DNA of 64,000 nt from Heterotrichella gracilis (GCA_032358255.1 JAULBX010003333.1:1-64000), one strand, 5' to 3'. Positions 1-15,468 are shown, numbered from the stretch's first letter. The notes: generated from the sequence alone by a model not told the origin. A program made the numbers and translations.

Positions 1-210
1 GCCCTGACTGACGATGATGTAGTCAATCTGGTTGATGGTTTTGCCATCAGGGGACCTCCAGGTGCGAAGGTGTATGTAGGTGTATCTTGAAATGGTGAAT
101 TGGCAATATTGAGCCTTAAGCTCTAAGTTAGTCTGGCAGCCACTTCTATTTGTGACATTGAACCCAGTGCTGTCAGTGTTGATAGATGTCCACCCTGGGG
201 TCTGGCCATT
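1..210 (-). mobile_element. LINE endonuclease (EEP domain) fragment
   Basis: Read on the minus strand, bases 75 to 1 encode TWRSPDGKTINQIDYIIVS, which matches the end of the apurinic-type endonuclease (endonuclease/exonuclease/phosphatase, EEP) domain of non-LTR retrotransposons, where a TWxSPDGxTxNQIDYI block is typical. The frame is open back to about 210, but residues upstream of the block are not recognisable. The element runs off the left edge, so its reverse transcriptase, if present, lies outside. It could also be the same domain in a host protein, but that exact block is most familiar from LINEs. Confidence 0.6.
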
Positions 211-677
211 CTAGCATTTATTATTACATTACACACCAATACTGATCACAAGGCACGTATGCTGTGTACACCAAACGCAATACCCTATTGCATGCATGCC
301 CTGCATGCCGCATGCATGCAGCGCCTGGAATACAATCCAATTGGGATTAAGCCTCCATCCAGCTGGACAGAGGCTTGGTACCAGCTGACCTAGGTGACCA
401 GCTGACCAGCCTTTCCGAAGGCTGGCTGGTTACAACTGTGGTGCCCTAGGCCTAGTGCGAGGTAGTGGCCTCCTAACTCCGCCTTAAAGGCAATCCTCGT
501 TGTGGAAATTGAATGCAGCGCTGCCAGGCAGTGCCACAACATATGTTCATAGTAATAAACACTAATGCGCATCAGTCTGTGCGGCACCCTAAGATAAACA
601 CACTGTACCAGTCGCCAACTGTGCTAATAATAACTCAGACGAGTCCAAAATGGGGAAACCATGCTACATGGCACAGC
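211..677. other. Intergenic, no gene seen
   Basis: The stretch lies between the LINE fragment and the stop codon of the short-chain dehydrogenase. It holds a cluster of TGCATGCA-type palindromes at about 288-322 and an imperfect CAGCTGACC repeat at 383-411. No coding frame with recognisable content was found. It probably contains the 3' UTR of the dehydrogenase. Confidence 0.5.
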
Positions 678-3530
678 TCATGTCAGGCATGCTGGCGTTT
701 GTGTCCCCGTCAATGCGCAGCTCGCCTCCCACAGGCGCACCGCTGTTGCCTCGTCATCTGCTGCGCGCGCATGCGACCGCACCTGGCACTCTGACACGTA
801 GCGCCCTCGCACCTGCATTGCAGAGTGATCCTAAACTATCCAGCCAGAAGAAAGAAACAAAGAAACTGAGCGGTCACACAGGAGGCGGCACAACACTGGT
901 AGGACATTGCCTTTTGCTAAATTTTCCAGCATGCAGAGGTGCAGGGCCTTGGAATAGAGAGTTTTGCATTGCAATTCGCTGGCCATGAGGTATGCTGTCT
1001 ACTGTCCCATTCTGGTGGGATGATAGCTAGCTGAGTGTCAGTGATGACACACCATTGGCATGTGGACACCATGTCATTGCATACCTAGATTGTCATGCCA
1101 GCAGAGTACAAGAGCATGGCATGGGCAACTGCAGAACAGTGTGGAACGTGCATACCTGAAATTTCCAAGGCAGCATATGACCAGCACATGGCATGGGCAA
1201 CTGCAGCACAGTGTCCACAGCATGCGTGCTGGGATGCCCATCGTTTATCTATGCTTTTGACAGCCAATTCCAACACTTGTCACAGCCAGAGATGGGTGCA
1301 AAATTAAGAACATCATCCCATTCTGCTGAACATCATCCCTGGGATGCAGTCCCCATGCAGGCCGCATCCCATTCCACCCATGTGACCAGTGCACGTGTGC
1401 CCACCTTGTTTGCCGGCGCCAGGCATGCATACATCATGATATCCGCAGACTGCTCTGTACTCTTGAGGAAACGGGGAATCAGGTAGTCGAATGCGCGCGA
1501 TCCAAAACCCTGCGCCCACTTTGGGAGGTACTGCATTTTGAAGAAGCCTCGTGCTAAACCAGTGTCTACCATGCCGGGGTGGACTGCCACTGCCACATCC
1601 TGGAGGCCGCTAGGGTTCCTGAGCGCATATGCAGGGCAGCTGTCAGTACTACAGTTCATCAAAAGCAGGGCATTGTTGGTCGCAGTATGTCACAGACTGG
1701 TGGACTGTTGTGTAAAACAGCAATTCAGACGGCATTAAATTGCTATTGTGCACCGGAATTACCCAATGAGTTGGCAGCGGCATGCCTACACAAGCCTGGA
1801 GTTCCAATTGCATGCCTGAGCTGCACATATTACAACTTGCAAGCAAAGTTCTGAGTACCTTGACCAGAATAAATCTAAATACACATTTTTAAAGAAATTC
1901 AAAATATGTATTAAAGCCTGCAGGGAGGCTGCCTGTCCCCATTTCAGTACGGGGACCGATATGATGCGCAAGAAATCAATTCATGTAGTCGCACATCGTT
2001 GCTCACCTGTCCATCCGGCGCTGGAACTCCCTTGTGGCCACCACGTTCATGAGCTTGGTACAGCCATAGCTGAAGAAGGGGTGGTACTTGCGCTCGCACT
2101 GCAGGTTGTCCCACTGCACCTTGCCCCCCATGTGCACCAGGGAGGACACCATCACCAGCCGCACACCCTCCTCGGGCCCACCTCCACTCCTGCTGCTGCT
2201 GCTGCTGCTGCTGGTGGTGGTGGCGGTGGTGGCGGTGGAGGTGTGGGGTGGTGGTGGTGGTTGTCGGCGCTGCCGCTGTTCTGCAATGAGGTTGCTGGCA
2301 AGCAGCCAATGCCCTAGGTAGTTCACCTGGGAGCAGGTGGGGTGGAGCACATCAGACACTTCACACGAAAGTAAACCACCACACGTTGTTTGCAGCATTG
2401 GTACAAGTACCGAGCGTCTGTTGATGTTACATGGGGGAGGTCCTGTGTACGCTCAATGCGCAAGTAACTGTGTCACACCTCCGCAAGAACGCGTGATTTT
2501 TTACATATTAATATCAAGTGCGGCCCCGTGCGGCGCTTTTCTGCCATTGAGAGCTGGTTGCTGCTCAAAAAAGCTGCCCGGATGTACTGCTGTGCGTGGT
2601 GGCTGCATGACACATTTGACCACCTACTGCTCCCATTTTACTTCATGCCATTGACTTCCCACCTGAAATTGCTCCTCCAGCCCATCCTCTGTCTGCAACC
2701 TGGCTGGTGGCGCCATCACGCCAGCATTGCACACAAGCAAGCGCAGCGGCAAGCGCCGTGCATTGAAGGCCTTGGAAAAGCTTTTCACGCTGGCGAGGCT
2801 GGCCAGGTCTAGCGGCATCGCTTCCACTGAAGGGGGCTGGCATCCAGGAAGAGGTTTCAGCTGTCGCAGTGCCTGTGGGGACATAAAGGTCGACTGGCGC
2901 CAGCAAGCTGCAGAAGCAAGGTGCAGAAGGAGCAATGTATGCAAGCCTTTATTGCCAACATTTTTCCATAGGTGGTGGTGGTGGCGTCATTGTCGGAAAC
3001 GACCGCCACTTTAGTCACGTGGGTACCAGCAAATCTTCTAGTGTCTAAGCTGTGTGGGCAAAGGAAGTGACCCTTGGTATGTGCACTCCAGCATGTACAA
3101 GTACCTTTGCAGCGTTCTCGCCCCGCTCGTTGTTCCTGCAGGCTATGATGACGTGGCCCCCTCTGCGAGCCAGCCTCGCTGCGCAACACACTGGCCCGGG
3201 TTAGCGCACACACAAAACACTGTGCAGATGGAAAATTTACAATGCAAGGCAGGCAAGCCCACCTGCCGTGGCGTATCCAATGCCAGCATTGCCTCCTGTG
3301 ACCACGCATACCTGAGAGTGTTGCACACCAAGGTGAGCAAGTCGGACCCCATATGGTACTTGGCAGACCTGTATGGGCTTCAAAGTACCAACCTTTCCGT
3401 TGAGGTTCACGTCTGGCAACTCTGGGTGGTTGGGGAATGCCTTGTGGTACAGGTTTTCTGCGACCTCAACCACCCCTAGCACATTGAGGTATGTGAAGTT
3501 CAGGACATCCAGGAGCAGTTCGGTAGCCAT
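678..3530 (-). CDS. Short-chain dehydrogenase/reductase (retinol dehydrogenase / WWOX-like)
   Basis: This is an NAD(P)-dependent SDR oxidoreductase of the classical Rossmann type, resembling plant and animal retinol dehydrogenase/WWOX-like enzymes; the substrate is unknown. Seven exons (3530-3393, 3311-3263, 3178-3105, 2872-2663, 2326-2007, 1609-1405, 812-678) give 376 residues in one frame. Visible motifs are the cofactor-binding TGGNAGIG at 51-58, the CNAG motif in exon 4, catalytic VSS near 217-219 and YGCTK at 244-248, and HPGMVDTG after it. The N-terminal 45 residues precede the Rossmann fold and may be a targeting or membrane segment. A low-complexity Pro/Thr/Ser/Gly insertion (residues about 175-210) sits before the catalytic serine strand, where most relatives have a few residues. 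The exon 6 acceptor was chosen because it alone keeps the frame (reads DSGLQDVAV). Confidence 0.9.
1113..1213. repeat. Imperfect direct repeat, two copies
   Basis: About 30 bases around GCATGGCATGGGCAACTGCA recur at 1113-1142 and 1182-1213 with few differences. Both copies lie in intron 6 of the dehydrogenase gene. Confidence 0.75.
2170..2275. repeat. Trinucleotide microsatellite inside a coding exon
   Basis: A run of CTG triplets followed by GGT/GGC-like triplets sits inside exon 5 of the short-chain dehydrogenase. On the coding strand it encodes the Pro, Thr, Ser and Gly runs inserted before the active-site serine. The tract is therefore translated repeat DNA, likely variable in length between strains. 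Confidence 0.85.
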
Positions 3531-4271
3531 CTGACGTCCTTGCAGCTAGCTCTGGACTGTAGGAATGGGAAAAAAGCAATGTATATTGTACCCGAAACCG
3601 CAGGTTGTCTGACCAGTTGTCAAGGTGTCACCATCGAGCTGGCTGGGTCCTTCTGGGGAGGTCCGGCGTTGTGGTCCTGTACACGTATCCCTTGCACTAC
3701 TTCAACACCTGGGCACCTGATGAATACCGCAACGCTTGCAGCTACTTACAACTCAAGTGCCCAGCGCATAGAAACGAGCGAAAAACGTTGTGGGCGCATG
3801 CATGCATGTAATGGGCGATTGCATGCATCTGATGGGATGTGCGGACACGTTCACACTGGACAAACCACAGCCCACTAAATTTTATCTGTCTTCCTGTGGT
3901 TCTTCTGGACCACTACTAGTGGCACTAGAGCATAACGGAGCTTCACAAGTGGGATCTCTCTGCATGGGGGCCCCGTCGTCCCAATAGTATCACTCTCCTG
4001 CTTTCCACATGCATGCTCCGTGAGCTACAAAAAGCCTCTGAATATTCAGAGTAGCTTTAAGATCGTTGCAACGCCACATTTGAGTGGCAGAGAAATAGCT
4101 GCTGAAGGGAAACAACTAGGATATGCACTTGCCTGTACACAGCCAACCTACACCGTTGCGTTGACCAGGCTGTCAAAAGACCTGACTTGGCAGAGTGGAT
4201 TCTGGTATCGGCGGGGGTTCTTAAGTTCGCAGGGGACCATCGAATTGTCGCATGGTGTCGTTGCCGCGTAA
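3531..4271. promoter_or_regulatory. Shared upstream region of two divergent genes
   Basis: The region separates the start codons of the dehydrogenase (minus) and the unrecognised gene (plus), so it should hold both promoters and 5' UTRs. TGCATGCA palindromes cluster at 3797-3832. No clear TATA box or coding frame was found. Confidence 0.4.
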
Positions 4272-7200
4272 ATGAACGCGTTTGGTTCTCCCAACGGCAA
4301 ATTCCCCCCCCGGAAGCTCCGTACCATGCCCATGGCCCAAGGCCTTGGTGGCGGGGACAAGCTCAAAGCTCGCGCAAGGTATGGCAGGAGGTTTTTTCGT
4401 GTCACGAAGTATTACACTGTAGCTTAGAAATTATACCCTTCTGGCTCTGCTTCTGGCCACATACGTGGTACACACTGCTCTTGGAAACCAGCAGGCACTC
4501 CTTGATGGTCACTAGTTGCAGCCCCCTGCTGTTGATACCTGGCGTCTTCCTGTAACAAAGCAATAAGGGTACAGTGCTTTACAAGTTGTACACACAGACT
4601 ATGATAGCAGCCTGCCTGGGAGACCTCGTTGTTCTAACTTGTTGGTTTTGCTGTGCAGGAGAATGGCAACTGCTGTTGTTGACCGCCTCAAGCCGGTGGT
4701 ACCCTTTGCCGCCCAAACGGCAGCTGGGTCTGGTGCTTTCACAGTAGGGCTGATGGTAGCACAGGTAACAAGCCACTGCACTGCTGCGTCACTTGTCTAC
4801 ACAGCAGTTTGTCACCTGACCACCTGAATGCTGAACTGTGGGACCTGCGCTTCAGGCTGTTGGCATAGGGTTGCGGGTAAGCTGTGCTACTCCTATCCTG
4901 GGCCCATGCCTGGGCTTCATCGGTGTTGGCTTCGCCTCTGCGCTGGCTGGGCGCGCCTCCTACAAGGTGCGGGCGTGGATCAAGGAGGGCAGGCACCCGC
5001 TGAAGACACCCCTGTTCGAGGGGACCAATAGGGAGGAGCTGCTGATGGACGCGCTCATCGGCTGCGTTGCCTTCCGGGTAAGAGTTTGTGCCACACTGTG
5101 TCAAGGAGCTTATTGGGCGGAAGTGGCTGGGATGCTGTGTCCCACAATGCCTGCACAGAGTAGCCCCACACTTTGTGCCATGTTCTTGCCAAGCTGTCCC
5201 GCGAGTCCCAGGCCTCAGAGTCTCCCACCATCAGGAGCTAATTGAAGCATCTAGTAGCCTGTCTACATGGGCAGGGTTTGCACTTTGGTGGTTTTGTGCT
5301 TGCAGTGAAGGGTTCAGGGCAAACCCTAAAGCCCCTAACTAGGTACTTGCCCCGCTCGACCAACTAGCCAAGCGTGTCTGTGCAGGTGTTGGGAGGCAGG
5401 TTCAAGAACGTCATGCCAAGCAACTTGGTACACGTGGGCGCACTTGCTAACGGGTCAGTGCCAGCAGCCAGCAATGGATACATCACCGACGTACCAAAAT
5501 CAGAGCTGCTGCGATTCTACCGCCGGTAAGGATAGCATGGCAAATCTCTTAATTTAGCCTGTGCCCCGGATGGAGTACAATTCCTGCAACAGCCATTGCC
5601 CTTCTAGTAGTGGAGAGTTGGTCAGATTGTCTTGGTGACATCTGCTGCAAGAGTCACAACCTGCCCCTTCACCATGGCAGCAACAGACCAAATGCACCCT
5701 ATGACCACCCTAGATTTAATGCAGGGATGGCTGCCACCATTGCGGCAAGCGCAGCGGACCCGTGATTGGGGACCACATGCCCCCCAACAAAACGGTCCTG
5801 GAGGCGCAGGATGCCATGCTGTCACGCGCGCTGTCGAGCCCGCTGGTGCGCCGCCTGACCGCCACCCTGGGGGTGGACGTGCCCATCCTGCCTGGGCAGA
5901 AGCAGCGATTCTTCCCGCAGTGCCGCACATGCTCCAACAAGCAATCTGCAGCAGTGCGGAATCGGGTCCGTACCTTTGTCCGCCACAGGGTGCCAATGAT
6001 ATGGTCATGCGCAGGTGAGACATGGTGTGCAAAGCTGCACATGGGTTTTGGGCTTGCACCTGTGGCAAGGACCTGCACGATTTTCATGTCCTGCCTTCTC
6101 GTCCTTCTGTGCGCACATGACTTGGAATGCCCCTGTTGTGCCAAAATACAGCGGTTCAGCATGGAGCGTCGCCACATGTTGCATGGATCATACCTGAATG
6201 CCCGCGAAAGCACGCCGCTCGCTTCCATGCGTGCGCTACTGGCCATGGTTGTGTGTGCCTGCATATACTGGACTGGGGATCACGAATTTTTGAAATCGTG
6301 CTTACCTTCCTCCTGTGTGGCTCTATTTTATTATTCTATTTACAAGAAAACTGATACTTTAGAATCTTAATGTTAATTAGTATTGTGAAGTTCGATGCTT
6401 CTGCCTGCAGGCGTGCTGGTTGGGTTGCGGCACTACAGCGCGGAGCCTGTGAACCAGCCCCCTCCAAGGGCCCGGCGGGTGGGGCGCGGTGGTTTTGAGA
6501 TCTCGGCTGCATCCATCAAGGAGGCAAGCTCTGGGACGCAGGAGCGATCGGTGCCCATGTGGGAGCACATGCTGAACGAGGGTGCGGCAGGCGGCGACAG
6601 CGCAAGCTCAAGCACAGCAGCAGGTGTGGCACATGGCTGGGTAACATGCATGATCGATGACATCACATCCACTGGCTGTTTTAGAATGGGTGTACTAGAG
6701 GCATTGTGAGATTCCATGTTCTTGTGGCCAAGTCGTCCATTCAAGTGCAATCGCACCTCTTTCGTGTCAGCCGAAGCTGCAGTATTTTGCAAACACGTGT
6801 TGTTCATGCTGCTTGTATTGACATTGGGCGATGTTTGCCTGCAGGGGATGCGAAAATCGGTGCCGTCAAGCTAGACCCCAGGCACATCATGGGCGCCAGG
6901 ATCTACTCCCCCACAGCCCAGCCAGCTCTGCTTCTGGGAGCACCACCTGCCTTGGACCCACTGCGGCGCAAGCGTGCCAACGTTGTGCGCTCCTCTGATG
7001 ACGGCCAATCAAGATCAAAGGTACGGGGATGTTGTACATTATGAACAGAAGTTTACCGTATTTTCTCGGCAGTGTGGTAATTGCTGAGTTGGTGAGGATC
7101 TCAGAGTAGACAAGGGAGTACATGTTGGTTGCATATTCAGGGCGTAGAGCATGCCATAGTGGTTCCAGATAAATTGTGGGATTCCCAATACTGTAGTTAT

Positions 7201-7589
7201 TGATGCGGACCCTGCTGTGAATTGGGTCTTAATGCGTCGGAATTTTAGGCATTTTATGGCATATACATGTTGGGCGTACAAGCGAAGTAAAATGGTGTAA
7301 TTTGTGGGTGCATGCAACCCTGCAGGCGTCATCGCCGCTGCCCTACACCTACGCAGAGTTTGCGGCGCCTACTGCACCCCCTCTTCACCAGCGAGCCGCG
7401 CCAATTGCCCCGACCACACCCGCTGTCACCCCTCCTCCCGAACCCACCTTCATGTCAAAGCAAGTGGACAATTGGCAGCTGGATTCACAGCCAAACACGT
7501 TGCTGCCACCCACATTTTTTGGAGAGGAGGGAGGTGTACCCCTTCCATTTGTGTTTGGTGGACCCCGCCCACCCCGCATCAGGCGATAG
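4272..7589 (+). CDS. Unrecognised protein, possibly membrane-associated
   Basis: I do not recognise this protein. Eight exons (4272-4378, 4659-4764, 4856-5077, 5386-5525, 5755-6014, 6411-6623, 6845-7020, 7326-7589) join in frame to 495 residues. An N-terminal basic stretch is followed by an Ala/Gly/Val-rich hydrophobic region (about residues 45-105, with a glycine-rich LGPCLGFIGVGF core) that could hold one or two membrane spans. A region with two CxxC-like cysteines (PQCRTCSN) and a Pro/Ala-rich C-terminus ending in PRPPRIRR follow. The fit of splice phases across all eight exons is the main evidence that it is real. The exon 5 donor is the least certain border. A second in-frame ATG at 4662 in exon 2 (MATAVVDRLKP) could be the true start. 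Confidence 0.75.
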
Positions 7590-10847
<3,258 letters not shown>

Positions 10848-11859
10848 GCGCTGTCAGTGAGCAGGAGGTTATCTAGGGGCCATCCCGTGATGCAAAATTG
10901 AAGGCAGCTGCTGCAAACCTGCCATGCTCACAGCGGTGCTAGTCCAATTTACGCCATGTATCAACGCGCATGGAGGCAGAATGTCTTGCCCTGTTCTCAT
11001 CATGGGGCCAAATGCATGGTGTCAGATTGTGCTTGGTGGCAGGGGGTTTAACTACCATCTTTAGAAGTTGTTTTACAAAGGCTGTAGTGGCTGATCGTCA
11101 AAAGCCTTTGTTTCTAGCCATTATGTGGCACATGCCATTCAGCACAAGCTGTTGAGTTCCTTGGTTAGGTACAGGATCACTCTTACTTAATGACGGCCAT
11201 TAGAAAGCCGTGTATCCACGCAATGTAGCTGTAGTACCACAGTGACTGTGACACACCCAATTACCTTGATTCTGGATAGACAGCAACTCTGTTTCCTTGG
11301 ATTGTTCTCGCACTGCACTGCCCACTTACACTGCGCCTGGCGGTGGCCCACTGGTGTTCATCATCATAAAGTGCGCAAAAATGTACATAGTAGTATGTAC
11401 CATACGGTGGTGCATGCCTTTCTGACTCAGCTGAGATGCTTTGCACAGGATATCTGCCTCTGCGTAGTATTTCTCAACATAAACAGATCGTCAACAGCAC
11501 ATCATGTGTGACATCAATCTTTACACGATAATCATTCAATTGCGCGTGCTGCACTTGCATCTGACTCATCATGATCATCATACCGACAGACAAATTGTCA
11601 TGGGGAAACGAAAGAGCTAAACATTCCTAAAAATACTTGTTTTCCATACCATTCAGCCATGCATGACCTGCGAGGTCTTCATGGCCTGATGATCATGTCC
11701 ATTAATGGTACGATTATCTCAGATTAGTAATCAATTTTGCTATGGCTAGGGCCAGGCCACCTGTGGCATACCATTCCTGCGGCAGCCATGCCGTGCACTG
11801 CATCCCGTGCATTGCATTCTCAGACTGGGAAACGCCACGGTGGTCCAATGCATGCAACT
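10848..11859. other. Intergenic between convergent genes
   Basis: Adenosine kinase (plus) and the leucine-rich-repeat gene (minus) end here tail to tail, so the stretch should hold two 3' UTRs. It is AT-richer than its flanks. No coding frame, RNA gene or long repeat was seen. Confidence 0.5.
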
Positions 11860-13771
11860 TCATTGATTGCCAACGGTTGCAATTGCATTCCGCTCTGCTC
11901 TTTCTGCAAGCAGCTTTTGCAGAGCATCTAGCTGCTCCTCGGCCACACCTGCCGCCTCCATTGCCAGCCCCAGCACCCGCATATTTGTCTCGGCAGCGCT
12001 GCGCAGTGCAGCACCCCCTGGCGCACCCAGTGGATTGTGTGACAGGTCCATGGCACACAGGGACTTGCTCGCCTTCAGTCCTGTGTGGGCAGCATGCAGA
12101 TTCAACTTGGCCCACATCGTATAGCCGTCATAATTACTTGCAGTGCTGGGGGTTGCATGCAATGCCATTGCCATGAAGGAGCCTTGCATGGACTTTGAGT
12201 GTCCAGAGGCTGATGAAATTTTCATGTGTTTTTTTGACAACGTATTTGTGAGGTTTCAAACTAGGGTTTATTGTTCGGCCACCCTGATAATGGGGATCCA
12301 TTGCACTGTGACAATGGGAAAGTATGCATGAACTAAGTTGAAGTCTTCCAGTTGAATTTGACAGATATGCAAGCAAAAGGTAATTGGAATGGCATGCATA
12401 CTGACCTGCAGCCAAATCGTCAGCGCCCAGGGGGCCAATGCCATTGTGCTGTAGCACCAGCTCTACTAAGGAGCCTGGTGATCGCATCATGGCACCCAAG
12501 GCTTGTGCCCCCAAATCACCCACAGCGCACCATGATAGGTTGACAATCTGGCAAGAGGCACAGAAACAGATATGTCCATGCAATCTTGCACAGTCGCAAT
12601 TGTGCACAATGCCAATGTTACCAACGCATGCCTGCAATGTGCCACCATCTGATGTAATGACGAATAGGCAGCACATTAAGCATGGGACTAGCAAGGAACT
12701 TCCTGAGGTATTGCTATATTGTCAGGCTGCCATTCGCTTGTTTGTCATGCAATGCGGCGAACCTGAATCGCAAAATTGTTCACAATGCCCTCCGCAAGCA
12801 GCTTTGTGCCTTGAGGGCCCACCCTGTTCCAACCCAGATCTAGTTCCGCCAGCGACTTATTGACTTGCAACAGGTTGGACAGGGCTGTTGCCCCTTTTTC
12901 GCCAATCCCATTTTTGCTCAAATCCAGCTCCTTGAGCGTTGTGTTGTGGTACAGACCCTCTACCAACAGCTGCACTTGGTCATCGCCCAGCTTGTTGCTG
13001 CCCAGGCTGAGGTGACGCAGGGCACCGGCACCAGGGCGGAAGTGCTCAGCAATAATTGAACAGCCCTGCATGGATTTCAATTTAAATTTGACCTTCTTAT
13101 AACCCATGTCTCTAAGATCAGTACCGAGTAGATCAGTATCAGGCACGTCCCCCCCGCCCCAAATGAATCACCAGCAAAATTCTGCTCATTATCATTGGAT
13201 GCGTACTTGCATTTCGCACCGCACCTTGCTCTGTATGTGGTTCATTGCAAGGTTGAGTATGGCTAGCCGCTTGTTGTTGTGCAACGCTGGCCTGAGAATC
13301 TCCATGCTGTCATCTTGCAGGTTGTTGTCAGCCAGGTGCAGTGCAGTCACGCTGCTATTCACAACCAAGGCAGCCGAGAGGGCTTGCAGGCCTTTCTTGC
13401 TCAGTCCATAGTGGCTGAGCTGCATGTTATCAGCTTCAAGGTACTTCAAAATCTGCAAAGGTATGTGCTCTATTCACTGTCTGGGAGGACTGTCCAGTGC
13501 TCAGTGATAGCATTGACCCACTTGTTACGCAGCGTACCTGTGAAACAGGTGTAGCCTGCAGCTGCTCGCACTTGGAAAGATAAGTAAGTTTTCCATGGGT
13601 ATCTTCGGTAACTTCATCTGCAGGACCCATCACACGTTAATAATATGCTGGGTCATAACACAGTAAAAAAGCATTCTTTGGTCACTGTGGCATACCTTCT
13701 TCACTGAACTTTTTCAGTCCTTCTGCAATCGCAGCTCGTATCCTGTCTTGGTCGTTTGTGCCCTCCATCAT
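11860..13771 (-). CDS. Leucine-rich-repeat protein, ribonuclease-inhibitor type
   Basis: The protein is built of RNI-type leucine-rich repeats of about 28 residues with the LxxLDLSxNxIGxxGAxxLA pattern, as in NLRC3-like and T-complex-associated LRR proteins. Six exons (13771-13696, 13617-13538, 13452-13225, 13065-12763, 12547-12406, 12080-11860) close in frame at 349 residues. Clear repeats include LHLADNNLQDD, LNLAMNHI, LSLGSNKLGDD, LDLSKNGIGEKGA, LDLGWNRVGPQG, LVLQHNGIGPLGA and MDLSHNPLGAPGG. There is no signal peptide, membrane span, NACHT or kinase domain, so this is a free repeat scaffold, probably for protein binding. The last exon acceptor was set at 12080 because only that choice keeps the repeat in register. 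Two adjacent ATGs (13771 and 13768) could each start it. Partner and role are unknown. Confidence 0.9.
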
Positions 13772-14503
13772 GCAGGGTCTGGGGTCCCCCTGAATGTCTC
13801 TGGTTGTGCTACAAGCTGTGACACTCACTGTACAAGGATATCACAGTGCATGCATATGTTGGAACTATCTTTCAAGATGGGCTGCGATTCTATTTTCTTC
13901 GACGATTGCCCCGATATGTATAGGCAATTTTAAAGGTTTATGCAGCAATGCAGGGGCAGGAAAACACGCAATGACGCTGTATTCTGAACCGCTATTCCGT
14001 TCGGCATGGGGGTTCACATGACATGCCACAAAGGACCACATCAAGGATTGCGGGGCGTGGTAGCAAGGCAGTTACAGCAGTTGCACAAAAAGCGGTCGGC
14101 AAATTCGCAAAGTATAAGGGGCTAGTCAGGCGCCATATTCAACAGGCAGGCACTCACTGGCAGGCACTCACATTGCAGGCAGGCACTCACATTGCCACTC
14201 GTTTTTCCTTAACAAGGGGAGCGATGCTCAGTGGCCACAGTGGCCACTACGACGACGCATAGGTGTTTCTTTCAAGCACTCAGTCTCTTTGGATTCTTAT
14301 TTTTCGACCAGTAAGTGCTTGGGGCAAACTCAATCCCTCGCGAGTTGCCGTGGAGGTGGCCCATGCGTGGGCTATGGCCACTTTTATTAGTACTTGGTCA
14401 GACCTGTTTCGTCTGTGCGAGTCTTCAAGCTCTGGGGACCCAGTGAAGCGGTAGTGGCACACAAAGTGGTTGATGACACAGCCGTGCTTTTACAGGGCAG
14501 CTA
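13772..14503. promoter_or_regulatory. Shared upstream region of two divergent genes
   Basis: The region lies between the starts of the leucine-rich-repeat gene (minus) and the cyclotransferase-like gene (plus). It contains a short tandem repeat at 14143-14196. No recognisable coding sequence or TATA box was seen. Confidence 0.4.
14143..14196. repeat. Short tandem repeat of GGCAGGCACTCAC
   Basis: The unit GGCAGGCACTCACNTTGCA appears about three times with one shortened copy. Confidence 0.75.
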
Positions 14504-15468
14504 ATGCAAGTGGTGCACGCCCCCATATGCTGTTCATCCGTGGCCACCACCACACAAAGGGTACCCGCCTATGGAAGGCGCAGCCGCAGTTCATCCTACT
14601 GTTCTGCACTTCCTCAAAACGATGACAGCGTGTGGTACTTTGCATTTGGCGCCAATATGAACGCTTCAGTGTTGGCAAGAAGGGGCGTGAGGGTACACCA
14701 CCCAACGCCAGCTATGGTCAGCGATGGAGACCTATGCATCAGCTTTCAGCACAGAGGGGGGTTTGCAACCTTAGTACCAAAAGCATCAGTATCAAAAGGT
14801 GTGGTAGAGGACAGCTCTGAGGTTGCAGCCAGACCAAGCGTCCCAAACATGGGAAGTAGCACAGAGCTCACTTATTTCCAGCCTCACGGTATCCTGTACC
14901 GCCTACTCAAATCAGAACTGGCCAAGTTGGAAGGTTTTGAGGAGGGTTACAGTACCAAACCCGTGGTGGTGACAACGTATGACGGCTCCCAGATAGAGGC
15001 TTTAGCGTTCAAGTCCTCACCATTCGTGTTGCTCAGTCAACCTCTACCGCCAATGCCATACTATAAGGAGCTGATGATATCAGGTACAGGATAATAGTTT
15101 CCCATCAATACTTTCAGTATCCTGAAAAATTGCATCTGTTCTGCAGACATGGTGCGGTTGAAGTGTAGGGGTATAGATTTTGTGACAGGGATGCACCCCG
15201 GGATACCCCTATTACAGCTGTTCACGGTGATGGTAGTTCACGAAGTAAATAAATATTGTGTCCTACGGCTGTAGTGCTGCACCAACACCTGTTTTGTGTA
15301 TTTACAGGGGCAACAGGGGTCCTGCAGGATGACTACATACAGTGGCTGAAGCAGCTACCCACTGTCAGGCGACGAGACGATAGCTACTATCATACGCCTT
15401 CGCAAGCAGCGGCAATAGCATTTACTCTCGGGGTTGCAGCGGCCATGTCACTGCTTTTGCTTAAATAA
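14504..15468 (+). CDS. Gamma-glutamylcyclotransferase-like (GGCT/AIG2 fold) protein with C-terminal membrane anchor
   Basis: The GGCT/AIG2 family turns gamma-glutamyl amino acids or peptides into 5-oxoproline. Two exons (14504-15083, 15308-15468) give 246 residues. WYFAFGANMN at 44-53 is the substrate-cradle motif (YFAYGSNM in relatives), and Glu143 in KLEGFEEGY matches the catalytic glutamate of the family (DEQEGV in the human enzyme). The block PMPYYKELMISG followed by GVLQDDYIQWLKQL also matches GGCT relatives. The first 40 residues are rich in Ser, Arg and Thr and may be an organelle transit peptide. The last 20 residues are a hydrophobic helix (AAAIAFTLGVAAAMSLLLLK), unusual for soluble GGCT, suggesting a tail-anchored form. 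The enzyme activity itself is inferred from family. Confidence 0.85.

Noticed and set aside
1961-2398. Open frames on the plus strand opposite the dehydrogenase exon 5
   Set aside because: They are mirror images of the coding exon and its triplet repeat; the minus strand carries the SDR motifs.
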